Part shown: positions 43,401-53,153 of the stretch, in pieces
Layout: each line of letters opens with the position of its first letter
How positions within the stretch are numbered: position 1 is the first letter of the stretch
From: Lineus longissimus
Taxonomy: Eukaryota; Nemertea; Pilidiophora; Heteronemertea; Lineidae
Length of the DNA stretch: 64,000 nt
Assembly: GCF_910592395.1 (NCBI RefSeq)
Contig: NC_088310.1
Coordinates: forward strand, 10,423,501 to 10,487,500
Direction of reading: 5' to 3'
Made by a program: the position numbers and the translations under genes
The notes under the pieces: model-generated
The model's input: the letters and a program-made list of their open reading frames with translations, nothing else
Databases searched by the model: none
What the model was told of the DNA's origin: nothing

Positions 43401-43500
43401 TGACATCATTAGATTCCTCACCTCTAGTTGTTTATATTCCGGTTGAAGACGGGTAAGATAGTCCTCGCTATGTTGGGTTATCCGAAGAAAACTAACACCG
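40415..43500 (-). mobile_element. Non-LTR retrotransposon with intact RT reading frame
   Basis: The 951-codon coding frame (43398-40543) is followed by about 125 bases of 3' UTR and an AT-rich tail (GAATAAATAAATATATATAT) that ends at the border of a DNA transposon. No endonuclease coding region is seen upstream, so the 5' end is probably truncated; its exact position is unknown. Confidence 0.8.
40543..43398 (-). CDS. LINE reverse transcriptase polyprotein, 951 aa
   Basis: Uninterrupted. Order: an N-terminal linker (about 1-250) with a basic stretch KKCRPNWNEKLKPIYQQ, reverse transcriptase (about 285-560) with LKCGKAGGHDSL, SYRPITLLPVLYKLLEK, FLDTSKAFDTVWHNGL, SVRQGGVLSTWLYLLYINEL and HADDLTLV, then a thumb/connection region, and a C-terminal knuckle CSHCKSAYTDTPRHLFCEC. 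The first residue of the YADD box is His; both Asp are kept. The apurinic endonuclease that normally precedes this part is missing. Clade assignment (CR1, Jockey/I or Ingi) is not certain. Confidence 0.88.
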   Translation of the reverse strand: MSFESNADLTPEGLSKELNSPSVSSQASMWSDNGESGDIPADQAWYGHFQGELSNLPKDSYVERLLELTGENTVQIDLFRSWLSDKAKAVRPDDCPTSEPIKRKSIKGGGTAADLSIPKRRNSRKKCRPNWNEKLKPIYQQMKQARHLWVQADKPRSADSEEFKLYKEAKRAFRAALRKQNADLEANFYAELDELAEVDQDKFWRLLKSRKLTPNRPPPPMRFKGEMCYDTSDIANKWAAYFEELYSPKCDLRYDETFRCDVDRSVQDMDERSKQIHIDGLDHPFSFEEVTRAIRGLKCGKAGGHDSLTNEHIKYGGRILHTTLTNLLNVILTSEHVPASAKKGVIHTIHKGGGKDRAEPGSYRPITLLPVLYKLLEKLMLEKLNRWTQDNNIVFPNRQQSAYQKKRSCVSTAFVLQETIRHNLERNSKVYECFLDTSKAFDTVWHNGLFYKLFNFGVQGKLWRLTKNCYVDAESCVIVSNTMSPWFALKQSVRQGGVLSTWLYLLYINELLDNLDQLDVGAKIEDVNCGSPCHADDLTLVSLSKFGLDGMMGCCDQYAIKWRYDYNGQKCLIIVFGESVRQWERAKPLRNWHLGNKPVRETDVCVHLGVSQDKHSKPLRQVIAAAQKLKNTLMCILGPGIQPSGFNPASSFKLYCTVCLPRALYGSEIWDNLSARETMILERAHRFCLKRMQGFPRMTRTLVAQAMIGSHCIQSSVDARRLQFLGQLVALSKAPCELPWTVFRLRYLSMQDRTTRSKECIGYVPLLRDTLYKYHLSDYLELAATDPALFSHKSVWKSTVRLAIETHENVNFVSACNKDCELTRILNIEKTLDFPSLLWLSAQKDPRSKHRYAFLAKLNTFVILQEPIYCSHCKSAYTDTPRHLFCECSGLAVKRDLFWERAVDECSVEVSAALWNMNDYDLTETLLGKQIPGCDLVDNMSLLPIAAECWY

Positions 43501-43717
43501 GTCCTTGAAGATCGACTAGCTCTGCCGCCATCTGGTACTTTCTAAGTGAATAACACCAATTTGTTCATGGCCCATTAATATGATAATTATGGACTACGAG
43601 AGGCTTTATTTGAACACCCACCAAAAAATTATACAGTAACGTCAATTCTATGATCTTGCACGTGTTTCATTGACCTTCTAGATGGGAAGCTTAATGCTAT
43701 AATCTTGAAGGTAACTG

Positions 43718-44505
43718 CTTTAAAGCTGAACTGCATGAAAAAAACAGAAGTGTCCATGTTTAAAAAAAGACCATCGCGCTGGGAGACCACCGCGCCCCAG
43801 CGCGGTGGCCGAGAGAAATGCGCTTTCAAACGCCCGAAACACCCTTCAGAGGTCAGCCAGAAACATGATAGTCTACGGCGAAACAGTGGCGCTGCCGTAA
43901 GTCTGTCAGCAGAACACCGGAAGTGCTGGGTCATGAGTGTGGGTACACATACAATTACACGTAGACCATTCCAACCATGCTGACGGAATACAATGTACTT
44001 CCATTTTCGAATGTGTGCACTGAAGAGAACATGAAAGAAAAAATTATGGAAAACAAATGAAAAAAATCACTCCCCGTCAACAAATAAACCTACACCGCTA
44101 TTTGCGGGGAGAACGTACAAGAAAAAATGCTATACGCCGGCTCTCAGACCATGGACGTGAAAAAAAATCGATAGTAGGCCTATAGTACAATACAAGCACG
44201 TGGACAATCGGCAGGGGCGAATCTGTCCGAAAAACACCCTAAAAGTAGAAATATAATCTGTAAAAGCACGAGAACTAACAGAGAGAATATTCACCTAAAC
44301 GCCATCATGGATTATCCGATGAAAACGAGCGTAAATACAGAGAAAGTCTGCTATTCCGTCCTGAAAGCCGCCTTAAAAGATTCCATAACGCCATGTTTTT
44401 CTTCCACGTAGGCCTACTCACGACCTTCTTTGACCAACATGACGTAAGCGTGGTTTGAGGTTGATCAAATGTTATTCGCAATCCCCCATCTAGATAGCAT
44501 TTTTT
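43718..44505 (+). repeat. Left arm of a large inverted repeat
   Basis: Matches 46852-47512 in reverse: AAGCTGAACTGCATGAA, CACCGCTATTTGCGGGGAGA, GGATTATCCGATGAAAA and ATGACGTAAGCGTGGTT all occur on the other strand there, in mirror order. Confidence 0.75.
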
Positions 44506-44592
44506 ATTTCATTGTTCGAAAATTCATATTGTTCATTTTGTTGTCTCCCAATACTGTCATCTCGCCTGTATCCCGATTTTTGCTAACGCTAG

Positions 44593-45075
44593 TATGCCTA
44601 TTATCGCAATTGCTTAGCCCATGTACGCTAATCTTGGGTGAGAACAAGAATATATAGGTCTTTGTCGGAGGTTGCAAATAAAAATCTGGCTCCGCAATTT
44701 GCGTTGCCTCTATGAACGAGACAGGGGTGGATCCCTACAAGTAGAATGACCAAGAGCTTGAATAAACGGTACAATAATTGGGACATTCAGCTATTTTCGT
44801 TATCTCACACGGGGCTTCAGGGTTAGGTCGAAGGTATACCCTCACCCCAACCCCCCGGATTCACAACCCTTGTGACACAGATATTTGCTTGTCGGTAGGT
44901 CTAACAAGGGATCCCTGTCTCATTCCTGTCTCATCTACATCCCTGTCTCATTCCTTAAGGCGACACAAACTGCGGAGCCGGGTTGTTGTTTGCAACCTCC
45001 GACAAGGACCTGTTCTTGTTCTCGCACAAGATTAGAGTACATGGGCTAAGCAACTGCGGTAATAGCGCACAGCAG
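44593..45075. repeat. Nested inverted repeat
   Basis: Arms of about 115 bp (44593-44715 and 44952-45075) pair: TTGCTTAGCCCATGTACGCT, GAGAACAAGAA, TTTGTCGGAGGTTGCAAA and GGCTCCGCA are mirrored. Lies between the arms of the larger inverted repeat. Confidence 0.7.
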
Positions 45076-45416
45076 AAAAGCCTGAAGCGCTACTGTAGTT
45101 AACGTGCATACGTATCCAATGTTAACAATGTTTCTCATGTCCATGGATTCGATTCAAATGGCTTAAATTTGACTTAAAATGGCCGCCAAAAGAGATAAAC
45201 GCGCGAATGAAGCAACTCGACTTTTCTGAGCTCCGAGAGAGAACCACATGAATATTCACACTGTTTTTTAATCAAAATTCTATTTCAGGGGGGGGGTGGG
45301 GGTTTACCCCTCGACATATGTGTTTTGATTTTTGAGACTTTAGTAATAATATCCAAAAGACGCTAAAAATTGATATAATCCCGAATTAATGAAGTAAAAA
45401 ACGGGCAGGCGTTTCG

Positions 45417-45866
45417 GGCAGCGACATGTATTCATCCACTCGAGAAAGTGTATAGTCCGTTCTGAACTGTGAAGCGGTGGTAAATACATGACTGTGATGG
45501 GTGAAAGTGGATTTATTCTTTCAATTCTTAATCTAGAGAGCCTGGCCATAACAGGGATGTACTTTTTGATAATTAATTTTCAGGAAATATTGTGTCACTG
45601 GCCAGTTTCGAACTTGTATCCTAATAGGCCCATATCAGTCCGCGAGTGACGATTTGATGGCAATGCTGTACACAAATCAATTTTTCTCAGACAATCGGTA
45701 TTGGAATTTTTTGAATTTTTACAATTATTTTGATAAAAGCCTCTTCATAACAAATATAAAATTTGGTGGGAATTAAAGCACCCTTGGTGTACTATTTTCA
45801 ATAACCTATGTTCATTAAAATGTACACAGTATGTACACACGGGCTAATAGAAGTCTCTGGCCTTTC
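45417..45866 (+). repeat. Dispersed repeat, copy 2 of 2
   Basis: Matches 23953-24465 over nearly its whole length; shared CATATCAGTCCGCGAGTGAC and GATTTGATGGCAATGCTGTA. Lacks the duplicated 43-44-bp unit. Confidence 0.75.
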
Positions 45867-46433
45867 GAGGAAAAAAAGTTTATTTTGAGATTTCAATAAA
45901 CCTTTTGAACGAATTCCACATGGGCCGTGGTGGGATCCGAAGACACGTTTAGGAGGAATGTATGTTTTTATGGGGTACCATTGGTTTTGCAGACCTTCTG
46001 GTTTTTCCTAGAGAATAATCAATATTCGCTAGCAGGCTTTTTATGCTCCGAGATATGAAGAGGGTTCTTTGTTCCTCAGGTTCTTTGTTCATCAGTCTCA
46101 GGTTCCTCAAGAATCAAGTCTTCCAGTCTCTTGGCCTTCAAAAACCCTTTCCAACCAATTTTTTATGCATTTACCATTCGGCTACATGTTGGTGGGGGAA
46201 AAACATGATCCCTGACCCCTTGAATTGGTTGCCCAGGTACAACTTCATGCAATTGTCTCAAGGAAGCCACCAGTACCACCTCTTGGCGGTCTTGCAAGTA
46301 TCATGCCAGTGAAAAGGAAAGGTAATGATGATTGAGTGTTGGCGTTAGGGTACCATCAGAGGAGTACCTCTTCCTCGCTCTGGGTTAAACGTGTCACAGG
46401 ACTGTACTATCATGAAGGTTTGGGGGTTCCACT

Positions 46434-46612
46434 CGAGCGCTTCGGGGTAAGCAGCTCGGAAGGACTTATTAAGAGGCCAATAGGGGGTTTGAGGGGCCTT
46501 CCCCCAATGCACTGGCTAAAACATGTCAGAAGGACGGGGGTTGTGGGCGGGGGGGGGGGGGCTCTCCATGTCGACAGTTGCGCGAGCTCAATAGAACTTG
46601 CACTTTACATAA
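46434..46612. repeat. Dispersed G-rich repeat, copy 2
   Basis: Direct copy of 30911-31075. Its reverse complement resembles part of the tandem unit at 61.6-64 kb (CCAGTGC-TTGGGGG). Confidence 0.65.
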
Positions 46613-46851
46613 GAATCTGCCAGAGTGCCAGACTACGATAGTCCGGACACCTTTCAGGGGGGGGACATTTTCAATTTCTTTGCCGGCTATTATGATGATG
46701 GAGTTGAGTTACTGCTAAAGAGATACATGGAGAAAACTGTCAATCATAACAAAAAATTGGCGGAAGAAACTATAGCATGTTCCAAACTAGGGGATTTGGG
46801 GGTTTCTCTTGGCTTCTGATTTCTGAACGCGACGTTCAAGCCGCAAGGCCA

Positions 46852-47512
46852 ATCTGACTATCCACTAGATGAGGGATTGCGAATAACATGGATCAACCTC
46901 GAACCACGCTTACGTCATGTTGATCAAAGAAGGCCGTGTGTAGGCCTACGAGGAAGAAAAACATGGCGTTACGGAATCTGGTGAGGAGGCGTTCAGGACG
47001 GAATATAGCAGGAGTTCTCTGTATTAAAACTCCTTTTCATCGGATAATCCACGATGGGGTTCAGGTGAATATACTTTCTGTGAGTTCGTGTGATTTTACA
47101 GATCATTCTACTTTTAGGAAGGTTTTAGGATGTATTTGCCCCTTTCGATTGTCCACGTGTTCATATTGTACTAGGCCTAGTATCGATTTTTCACCTCCAG
47201 GATGTGAGAGCTGGCGTATAGTACGTTCTCCCCGCAAATAGCGGTGTAGGTTGATTTGTCGATGGGGAAGGGATTTTTTTCTCATCTATTTTCCATGATT
47301 CTAATTTGTAACTATTTTATTTCAGGTTCGTTCTCATCAGTGCACACACACGAACATGGATGTACATTGTATTCCGTCAGTATGGTTGGACATGGCCTAC
47401 GTGTAATTGTATGTGTATCCACACTCATTATCCAGCACTTCCGGTGTCCTTGCGGTGGTCTTTTTTTAAACATGGACGCTTCTGTTTTTGTTCATGCAGT
47501 TCAGCTTTAACT
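46852..47512 (-). repeat. Right arm of a large inverted repeat
   Basis: Reverse-complement partner of 43718-44505, about 140 bp shorter because a block near its outer end is missing. The arms enclose 2.3 kb. Confidence 0.75.
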
Positions 47513-48439
47513 AATAGTGGAAACCAGCTAAGCTTAATAGTCTTATTGGTGTCAAGAACGGATAATTTCAATCAAACAGGCATGTAAAATCGGCGACGAC
47601 CACAACTATAGCATCGAAGGATACAAATGTATGTCGAGTCATCTTTTTGATATAAATATATGATGAGGGGACACATGAACGACGCAGTAAATAAGACACA
47701 TATAAATGTCTACTGATCGACATGTTATCAAAAAGTATCTCGGCCTCATAGCGTTCAGTATTATCCTTGATATACTGCATATAGTGTGGAAAAAAATGGA
47801 TATTTGCAGCAGTCAGAAGAATAGACCCAACCAGTACGACGGTCCTTGCTTTGTCCATGGTGCACAGCCTTTTGCAGCCACTGGAAACCGGACGGCCACG
47901 GCGCGGCCTATGGACATGGCAACAAGATAAACCGGAATGCAGATTCTCAAATGGGGATTTCTTTTTCTAAATGACTATAACTTGTGATGACTAAATATAT
48001 GGTTTTTCTTATCTATGTTGATTCTAAACTTCTTTAACATTAGTACTGTCAACGTGGTGTGTCCGTGTCAGCTTGTAGAAGAGCAACGTTTGGGCTGGTA
48101 CTAGTCACTAGGACTAGTCTATGACCACACTAACCTTGCACTCTTAACCAAATGAGGAGTGAACAAGTCTTCACACAGATAAGTTTATCTCTAAGAGGTG
48201 TAGCTCTTAACTAACACATACAACTGAGAAGACAAATCCCAAATTCAGTGCAGTGCTAAAACTTGCACTTTCTAAATGGAGTTTGATACGGTGCAGCGCT
48301 ATATCTTGCACAACTGATCGAGAAGACAAAATGCCAAAGTCATGTTCAGCGCTATAACGTAGAATGAGTTCAGCGCTATAGCTTAACCTCGGAAGAAGGA
48401 GTTGAGTGCACATCACAGCTCGGGCTTTCCACACTTGGC

Positions 48440-49017
48440 TTGTTCATCGCATTTGATCTGTCCTTTGTTCAATTTGAGATGTTGCATTCGTGTTGCGATG
48501 CTTCTTGCTTTTGCGGCCTTGGTGTTCTGCCAGAACTAACTTGGGTTATCTTTCAAGTTGGCGCTCGCGCTTCTACATTTACGGTTCATTTGGCCCTGCA
48601 CAGTTTGGTTCTCAGTTTTGGATCCTCGAGGTTCATGTATCGTTGTGCATCTTTTATCTTTACATTTTCCTGATTTCCACGCTTTTTTGCGGGCCTTTCC
48701 GGCGGATCAGTCGGCGCATGCTCGTATTCATCCAGGGGTGGGATGTCCTGACTGGAGTGATCTTCTCTGAAAAGTTGGAAGTTATGTGAAAGCTGGCGGG
48801 GCAAATATACATTCCCCAGCAAAGCCAAAGTCGATCACCCGGGAATGTCCGCGATGAGCAGTTGTGCATTAGGATCATTTACTGGATAAACCCATACACC
48901 TAGTATGTATTTGAATATATACTTGCCAACCCCAATGCACAAATCGAAAGCGAGGCATTCTCTGCTGACACCGCAGGCTGCGCGCACTTCTAACGAAGTG
49001 TCCAGAGGTCCGTATAC
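48440..49017. other. No gene assigned
   Basis: Several overlapping open frames exist on both strands, but none has splice support or a known domain. Confidence 0.35.
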
Positions 49018-49350
49018 AATAAATTCGGACGAAAAAGTCTGAACACAATTCAATCAAAGGCCTCCGCACTGTTTCGGTAAGGCTTTTATTCAAAACATGG
49101 TAATGCAAAGAGAGATTTACCAGAGTCTTTCAGATAAATTTGCAAGACTCTGGATTGAGAAACATAAGAATGTATGTTGAGACAAACCTGGCGATCAACC
49201 GAAGAAATTAGAGTGATGTGTTGGCGTAGATTATTTCCATAGTTTGGTAAATTGATCTCTGCATTACCATGTTTTAATGAAAACCTTACCGATACAGTTT
49301 CGGAAGCCAGTGCCAAGCGCTCGGCTCATGTCCACACTTCTTCGTCCGAA
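49018..49350. repeat. Foldback repeat, about 105-bp arms
   Basis: Arms 49018-49124 and 49241-49350 share ATTCGGACGAA, CGGTAAGG and AAAACATGGTAATGC in mirrored order around a 116-bp loop. Confidence 0.75.
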
Positions 49351-50344
49351 TATACAATTGACTATTATAAACTCCAGTCCTGACCAAGAGCCGAGGCATC
49401 AGGTGCACTGCCGGCTGCACTGCAGTCATGCAGACGACAATCTATTGGGATTAAACAGTCACTCAGTTAATTAAAGAAGTCAATTTATTGACGTTACTTT
49501 AGACCATGTTATTGCCATAATCAATAGAAGGAGTATCTTTTCCCGTGCCAAACAAGAATCAATGTGGAAACCAGGAGATCGGGCATTTTATTTGACATAG
49601 CACCCACGTGGTTGAAGGGTATTTTAAGTTATCAAAATAACTCTTGGCATAGGGTTTTCCATCCAGAAATCACGTAACCATGAAAACTGGGTGGCTCAAC
49701 AATATGGTGGTAAATAACAACGTCAACGGGTTTATATTAGCGCGTTTTATGTTTGGATGTCGAATGGCTCATGTATGGACACAAGGTTCTTGTAGCTTGC
49801 TCTTACCAGCAGGGCAAACTTCGAACAACGCTAGTTCTTTCCTGCCTGTCGTGAATATGTCTCCAAATAAAACTTGAGGTGGACCTTGAAAGAGGCCTCC
49901 CCAGGCTGATAATGCCAATCGGTGATGAGACGACACCTTGAGACGACACGTATACAGAGGGTTCTCCAGACAGAGCCACAGCCAACAAGACGAACTTTTT
50001 TATGATGAGCGCTATATATCTAGCCTGCAGCTGGTTGTGAATTTGTCACCGATTCTGGCCACTGCACTGTGATTTATCGAAACTTGGGAACGCTTTCAAA
50101 TACATCAGCCAATTCATGGACAAGATATCATTAAAAAATTCGAAGTCGTATTATCCGTCTTTTACAAGGATCTATCGCTAGATAAGATAGCTGAAATTCA
50201 GTCTCGAAGCTGAATCGTACAGTCGGACACCTGAAAGGTGCACTGCCCCTGCACTACAGATTAATTGATGTACAATTACAGAAATTGTTGGGGTTGGATA
50301 GGTGCAGTAAAACACTTTGAAACACATATTTCGCAGTCAATACT

Positions 50345-50350
50345 TTTATT
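50345..50350 (-). promoter_or_regulatory. Poly(A) signal AATAAA
   Basis: Minus-strand AATAAA 54 bases after the stop of the exon at 50404-50568, supporting that exon as terminal. Confidence 0.45.
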
Positions 50351-50403
50351 TGAAAGTGATTCTTACACTGATAAAAAACGAAGAAATCGACATTTTACTA
50401 AAC

Positions 50404-50568
50404 TTAGTTTCCCATATTGAGCTGATTTAGTTCGTTGGCGACGGTGATGACATTTTCATTAGTATTGGCTTGGTTGACGTAATCTGCCACCAGGAAGTTC
50501 ACCGTCTGGCCTTGCTTCTTCCGTTCGTTGTAACATGACATGGCACTGGGCCTGATGTACCGGTTACA
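50404..50568 (-). CDS. Terminal exon of an unidentified gene
   Basis: The acceptor gtttgtttacttcag is followed by 54 in-frame codons: CNRYIRPSAMSCYNERKKQG, then QTVNFLVADYVNQA, ending NELNQLNMGN and TAA. AATAAA lies at 50350-50345. Phase 0 entry. The family is not recognised; upstream exons would be between 50.6 and 52.6 kb or beyond, and I could not join any with confidence. Confidence 0.5.
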   Translation of the reverse strand, partial: CNRYIRPSAMSCYNERKKQGQTVNFLVADYVNQANTNENVITVANELNQLNMGN

Positions 50569-51336
50569 CTGAAGTAAACAAACATAAACATTCAAGTAAG
50601 GTATATATAGCACTAACGCTCGGAGCACACGTACGTAAATGTAGGCGAGATCATGTCCCATAGGTATCTATATAAATCCTATCTATGTACAGCAAGTCTG
50701 TGTTTATAATTGAGTAAAAAACGAACGATTTTGTTTGTTGGCGTCAGTGTCATTGGCGTCAGTGTCATGGTCGCCTATCGTCTTGGGCGACAACAAGATG
50801 CTACAACACAAAACGTTCAGCTTCCTATTAATCACGATTGATAAATGATCTTAAAGACATCTGCGACACGATCTTGCAGGTGGTTACTACGGTGCGCCCC
50901 CAGCTTCAGAAAATAATATTTTGTGTCTGACACTGCATGAGGCATGATTATGGAAAACATCTGATTCGCAAAGTGAAGAATTTAAATTTACGCCTCAACT
51001 GAAAAGTGGCTGTTTACTCTTACAAGAGAAGCTCAAATGAACAATCTGTCGACTTATCACACTGTGACTAATGCATGTATGTCATTTGGAAACAGAATTG
51101 TAATCTTTGAAAAGTGAATCATCTCTGGGTGACGTAGACTGCATGTATATTTCAACCTCTTCTATTGAATAAAATTCTTCTGGTTTCTCATCAAAAAGCC
51201 ACTGAGACAATTCCATAGCCTTAAGCGACTGGGAGGATTACTACCTTGGATGGGATGCTGGTCTATCGCAGGTAAATGATTTAGTGCCAAACGCTTGATC
51301 GGGGGCGGGAATGTGTGCCAACGTCTTTTATAGAAG

Positions 51337-51581
51337 GTTGTTCAAAGCTCCGCTATCTGCTAACGGTGGCTTAGCGGCCGCTAAACCACCGTGATCTTAG
51401 CATGCCGCCAAATTTGTGCCGTTAGGCTTTGCTGCCCCCATGTCACCGCTAAAGTTAGCGAAACCTCAAGGGCTCTGCCATGGCGTGACGCCAAGTTTTA
51501 GCGGCGCCCAAAGGGTTCCGCTAAGTTTAGTAGCTGTCACTTAAACTTAGCAGTCGCTAAACTAACCGGGCTTTGAACAAC
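51337..51581. mobile_element. Small MITE-like element
   Basis: 12-bp perfect terminal inverted repeats GTTGTTCAAAGC / GCTTTGAACAAC bound 245 bp rich in GCTAAAC and TTAGCGGC palindromes. No target duplication is visible. Confidence 0.55.
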
Positions 51582-51774
51582 TGGGCTTCTTGGTTAGCAG
51601 GAGATTATTTTGAGGTTGCCAATCTTCCATCTCGTCATCTCTCCTTGATGCTCTTATCCTAGCCCCAACTTTCTAAGATCAGCGAAACGATAGTGACTCA
51701 AGATGATACTTGCTTAGAAAATCGGTATTATTAGAACATACATAAGAACTCATTTCTAGGCTTGAAATAAGTTT

Positions 51775-51837
51775 ATTCTAAGATAAACATTGGACTGGGA
51801 ATTCGAAGTATTTCTCTGGCGTTCTTGTTGTCCAAAT
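51775..51837 (-). other. Possible short terminal exon
   Basis: A strong acceptor (acattttttttcag) near 51838 is followed within about 60 bases by GAATAAAC, which is both an in-frame TAA in one frame and a poly(A) signal. No upstream partner was identified, so this is only a candidate. Confidence 0.2.
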
Positions 51838-52369
51838 TCCTGAAAAAAAATGTGTGAACTTAGTCTTGCATTGATCATGAATTCAGATATACTAGTACAC
51901 ATGTACATCGATTGACGGTCAAAGATAGATTGACGCTAGTGTTACTAAATACAGAATCGGAAACTTCGTTCCATTTTCTGTCGATCGCTGCGCTTATGTA
52001 AAGTATTTAAAGTACTTTGAATCATCATGCCAAGCTGTGCTAATCAGAAAACGCTATTTTCTGAACAAGGACAATCATAGCGCCTTCTAGCCCAACTGTT
52101 GCTCCAGCTGAACCGGAATTAGAATCGTCATTCCCTGCTCTGCTCGGTGGACAAATTACCCCTTTGGCAACCCGAGCGTGGCCGTTGCTCGGCTGTAACA
52201 TGCTGAATTATGATTTAGATGAGCAATGTGCTTTATTTTCTACTTGATTCCAGCATGAAAATTTCGAACGAAAAATTGTCATACGCACCAGTAGGAATGT
52301 TATGGCACGATGTTCTTTTAATAGCCTGAAAACAACGACAAAACCTTGATATAGTACAGTAATTTGCTT

Positions 52370-52587
52370 TTAAAGGGTTAATATAGCCAGCAGCTAGGCA
52401 GGCAAGATAAAGTTACACAAAGTTGGTAATAGGGGTCTCTCATATCCCGAAGTAAGTCGAAATGATTCACGCTTGTAGTGACGATTTAGTGCGGAATCTG
52501 ACATGACCCAGGACCCTCACAGTGTATATAAGTCACCTGAGGATGGCCGAATTAGCCCCTCTGCTCTTGCCTATAGTCCCCCTTTAA
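52370..52587. mobile_element. TTAA MITE, family ACTATAGGCAG
   Basis: 218 bp. TTAA at both ends, left AGGGTTAATATAGCCAGCAG, right inverted AGGGGGACTATAGGCAAGAG. The interior shares AGGCAAGATAAAGTTACACA and AGGGGTCTCTCA with the other copies. Confidence 0.65.
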
Positions 52588-52683
52588 GGTACAAGTGATA
52601 ATCACTCGAGGTGTATGCGACAAATGCCACAGGAAGATAAGTTTTAAAATGATAACGTTTTTTTCTTAGTAACAACAGTTCTT

Positions 52684-52689
52684 TTTATT
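52684..52689 (-). promoter_or_regulatory. Poly(A) signal AATAAA of the PAN gene
   Basis: Minus-strand AATAAA 64 bases after the TAA stop at 52755-52753. Confidence 0.5.
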
Positions 52690-52752
52690 GTTGGCGACAT
52701 TTGCTGCACGTTTCATGAGTTCCGAGTCGCAGTTCACCTCATGACCGCAAGT

Positions 52753-53153
52753 TTAAGTAGAACTGCTTAGTTCTCTTTGAGAACCGTTCCTGGGGTATGG
52801 GGTGTGGGTTTGCACTGTTCTAACACTGGAATTTACATCTCTGTTCAAGCAGTGGTATACGATCTTATAACTCCTACCTGGACAGATACTGACTCCTTCC
52901 CTCTTCCTGTATTCTGATACCGTATTGTACTGAACTTGTCCTGTGCTAGCCTGTGTCACATCTATAAGTGGCTGATAACTCGTGTGGAGGTGACAGGTTG
53001 TGTCAGCTCCAACGTAGTCGACAGCCTTGCAGTCGGCCGTTCCGGCGCAGTAGTCGCTGCAGCTATCTGCGGTCCAACCTCGTTCTTTGCCATCAGCGCC
53101 TTTAATTGGATAGGCACCGTGGGCGTGCTTGCCAGGGTAATGGATCATACAAT
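52753..53153 (-). CDS. PAN gene terminal exon
   Basis: Starts after ttttgattaag and reads DCMIHYPGKHAHGAYPIKG, then the PAN-type core, then a tail ending GSQRELSSST and TAA (52755-52753). The polypyrimidine tract is modest, so the exact start is less certain than the reading frame. Confidence 0.65.

Noticed and set aside
48660-48878. Protein-kinase-like VIDFGFAG in a minus-strand frame near 48.83 kb
   Set aside because: Only eight residues match, with no supporting flanking motif or splice site.
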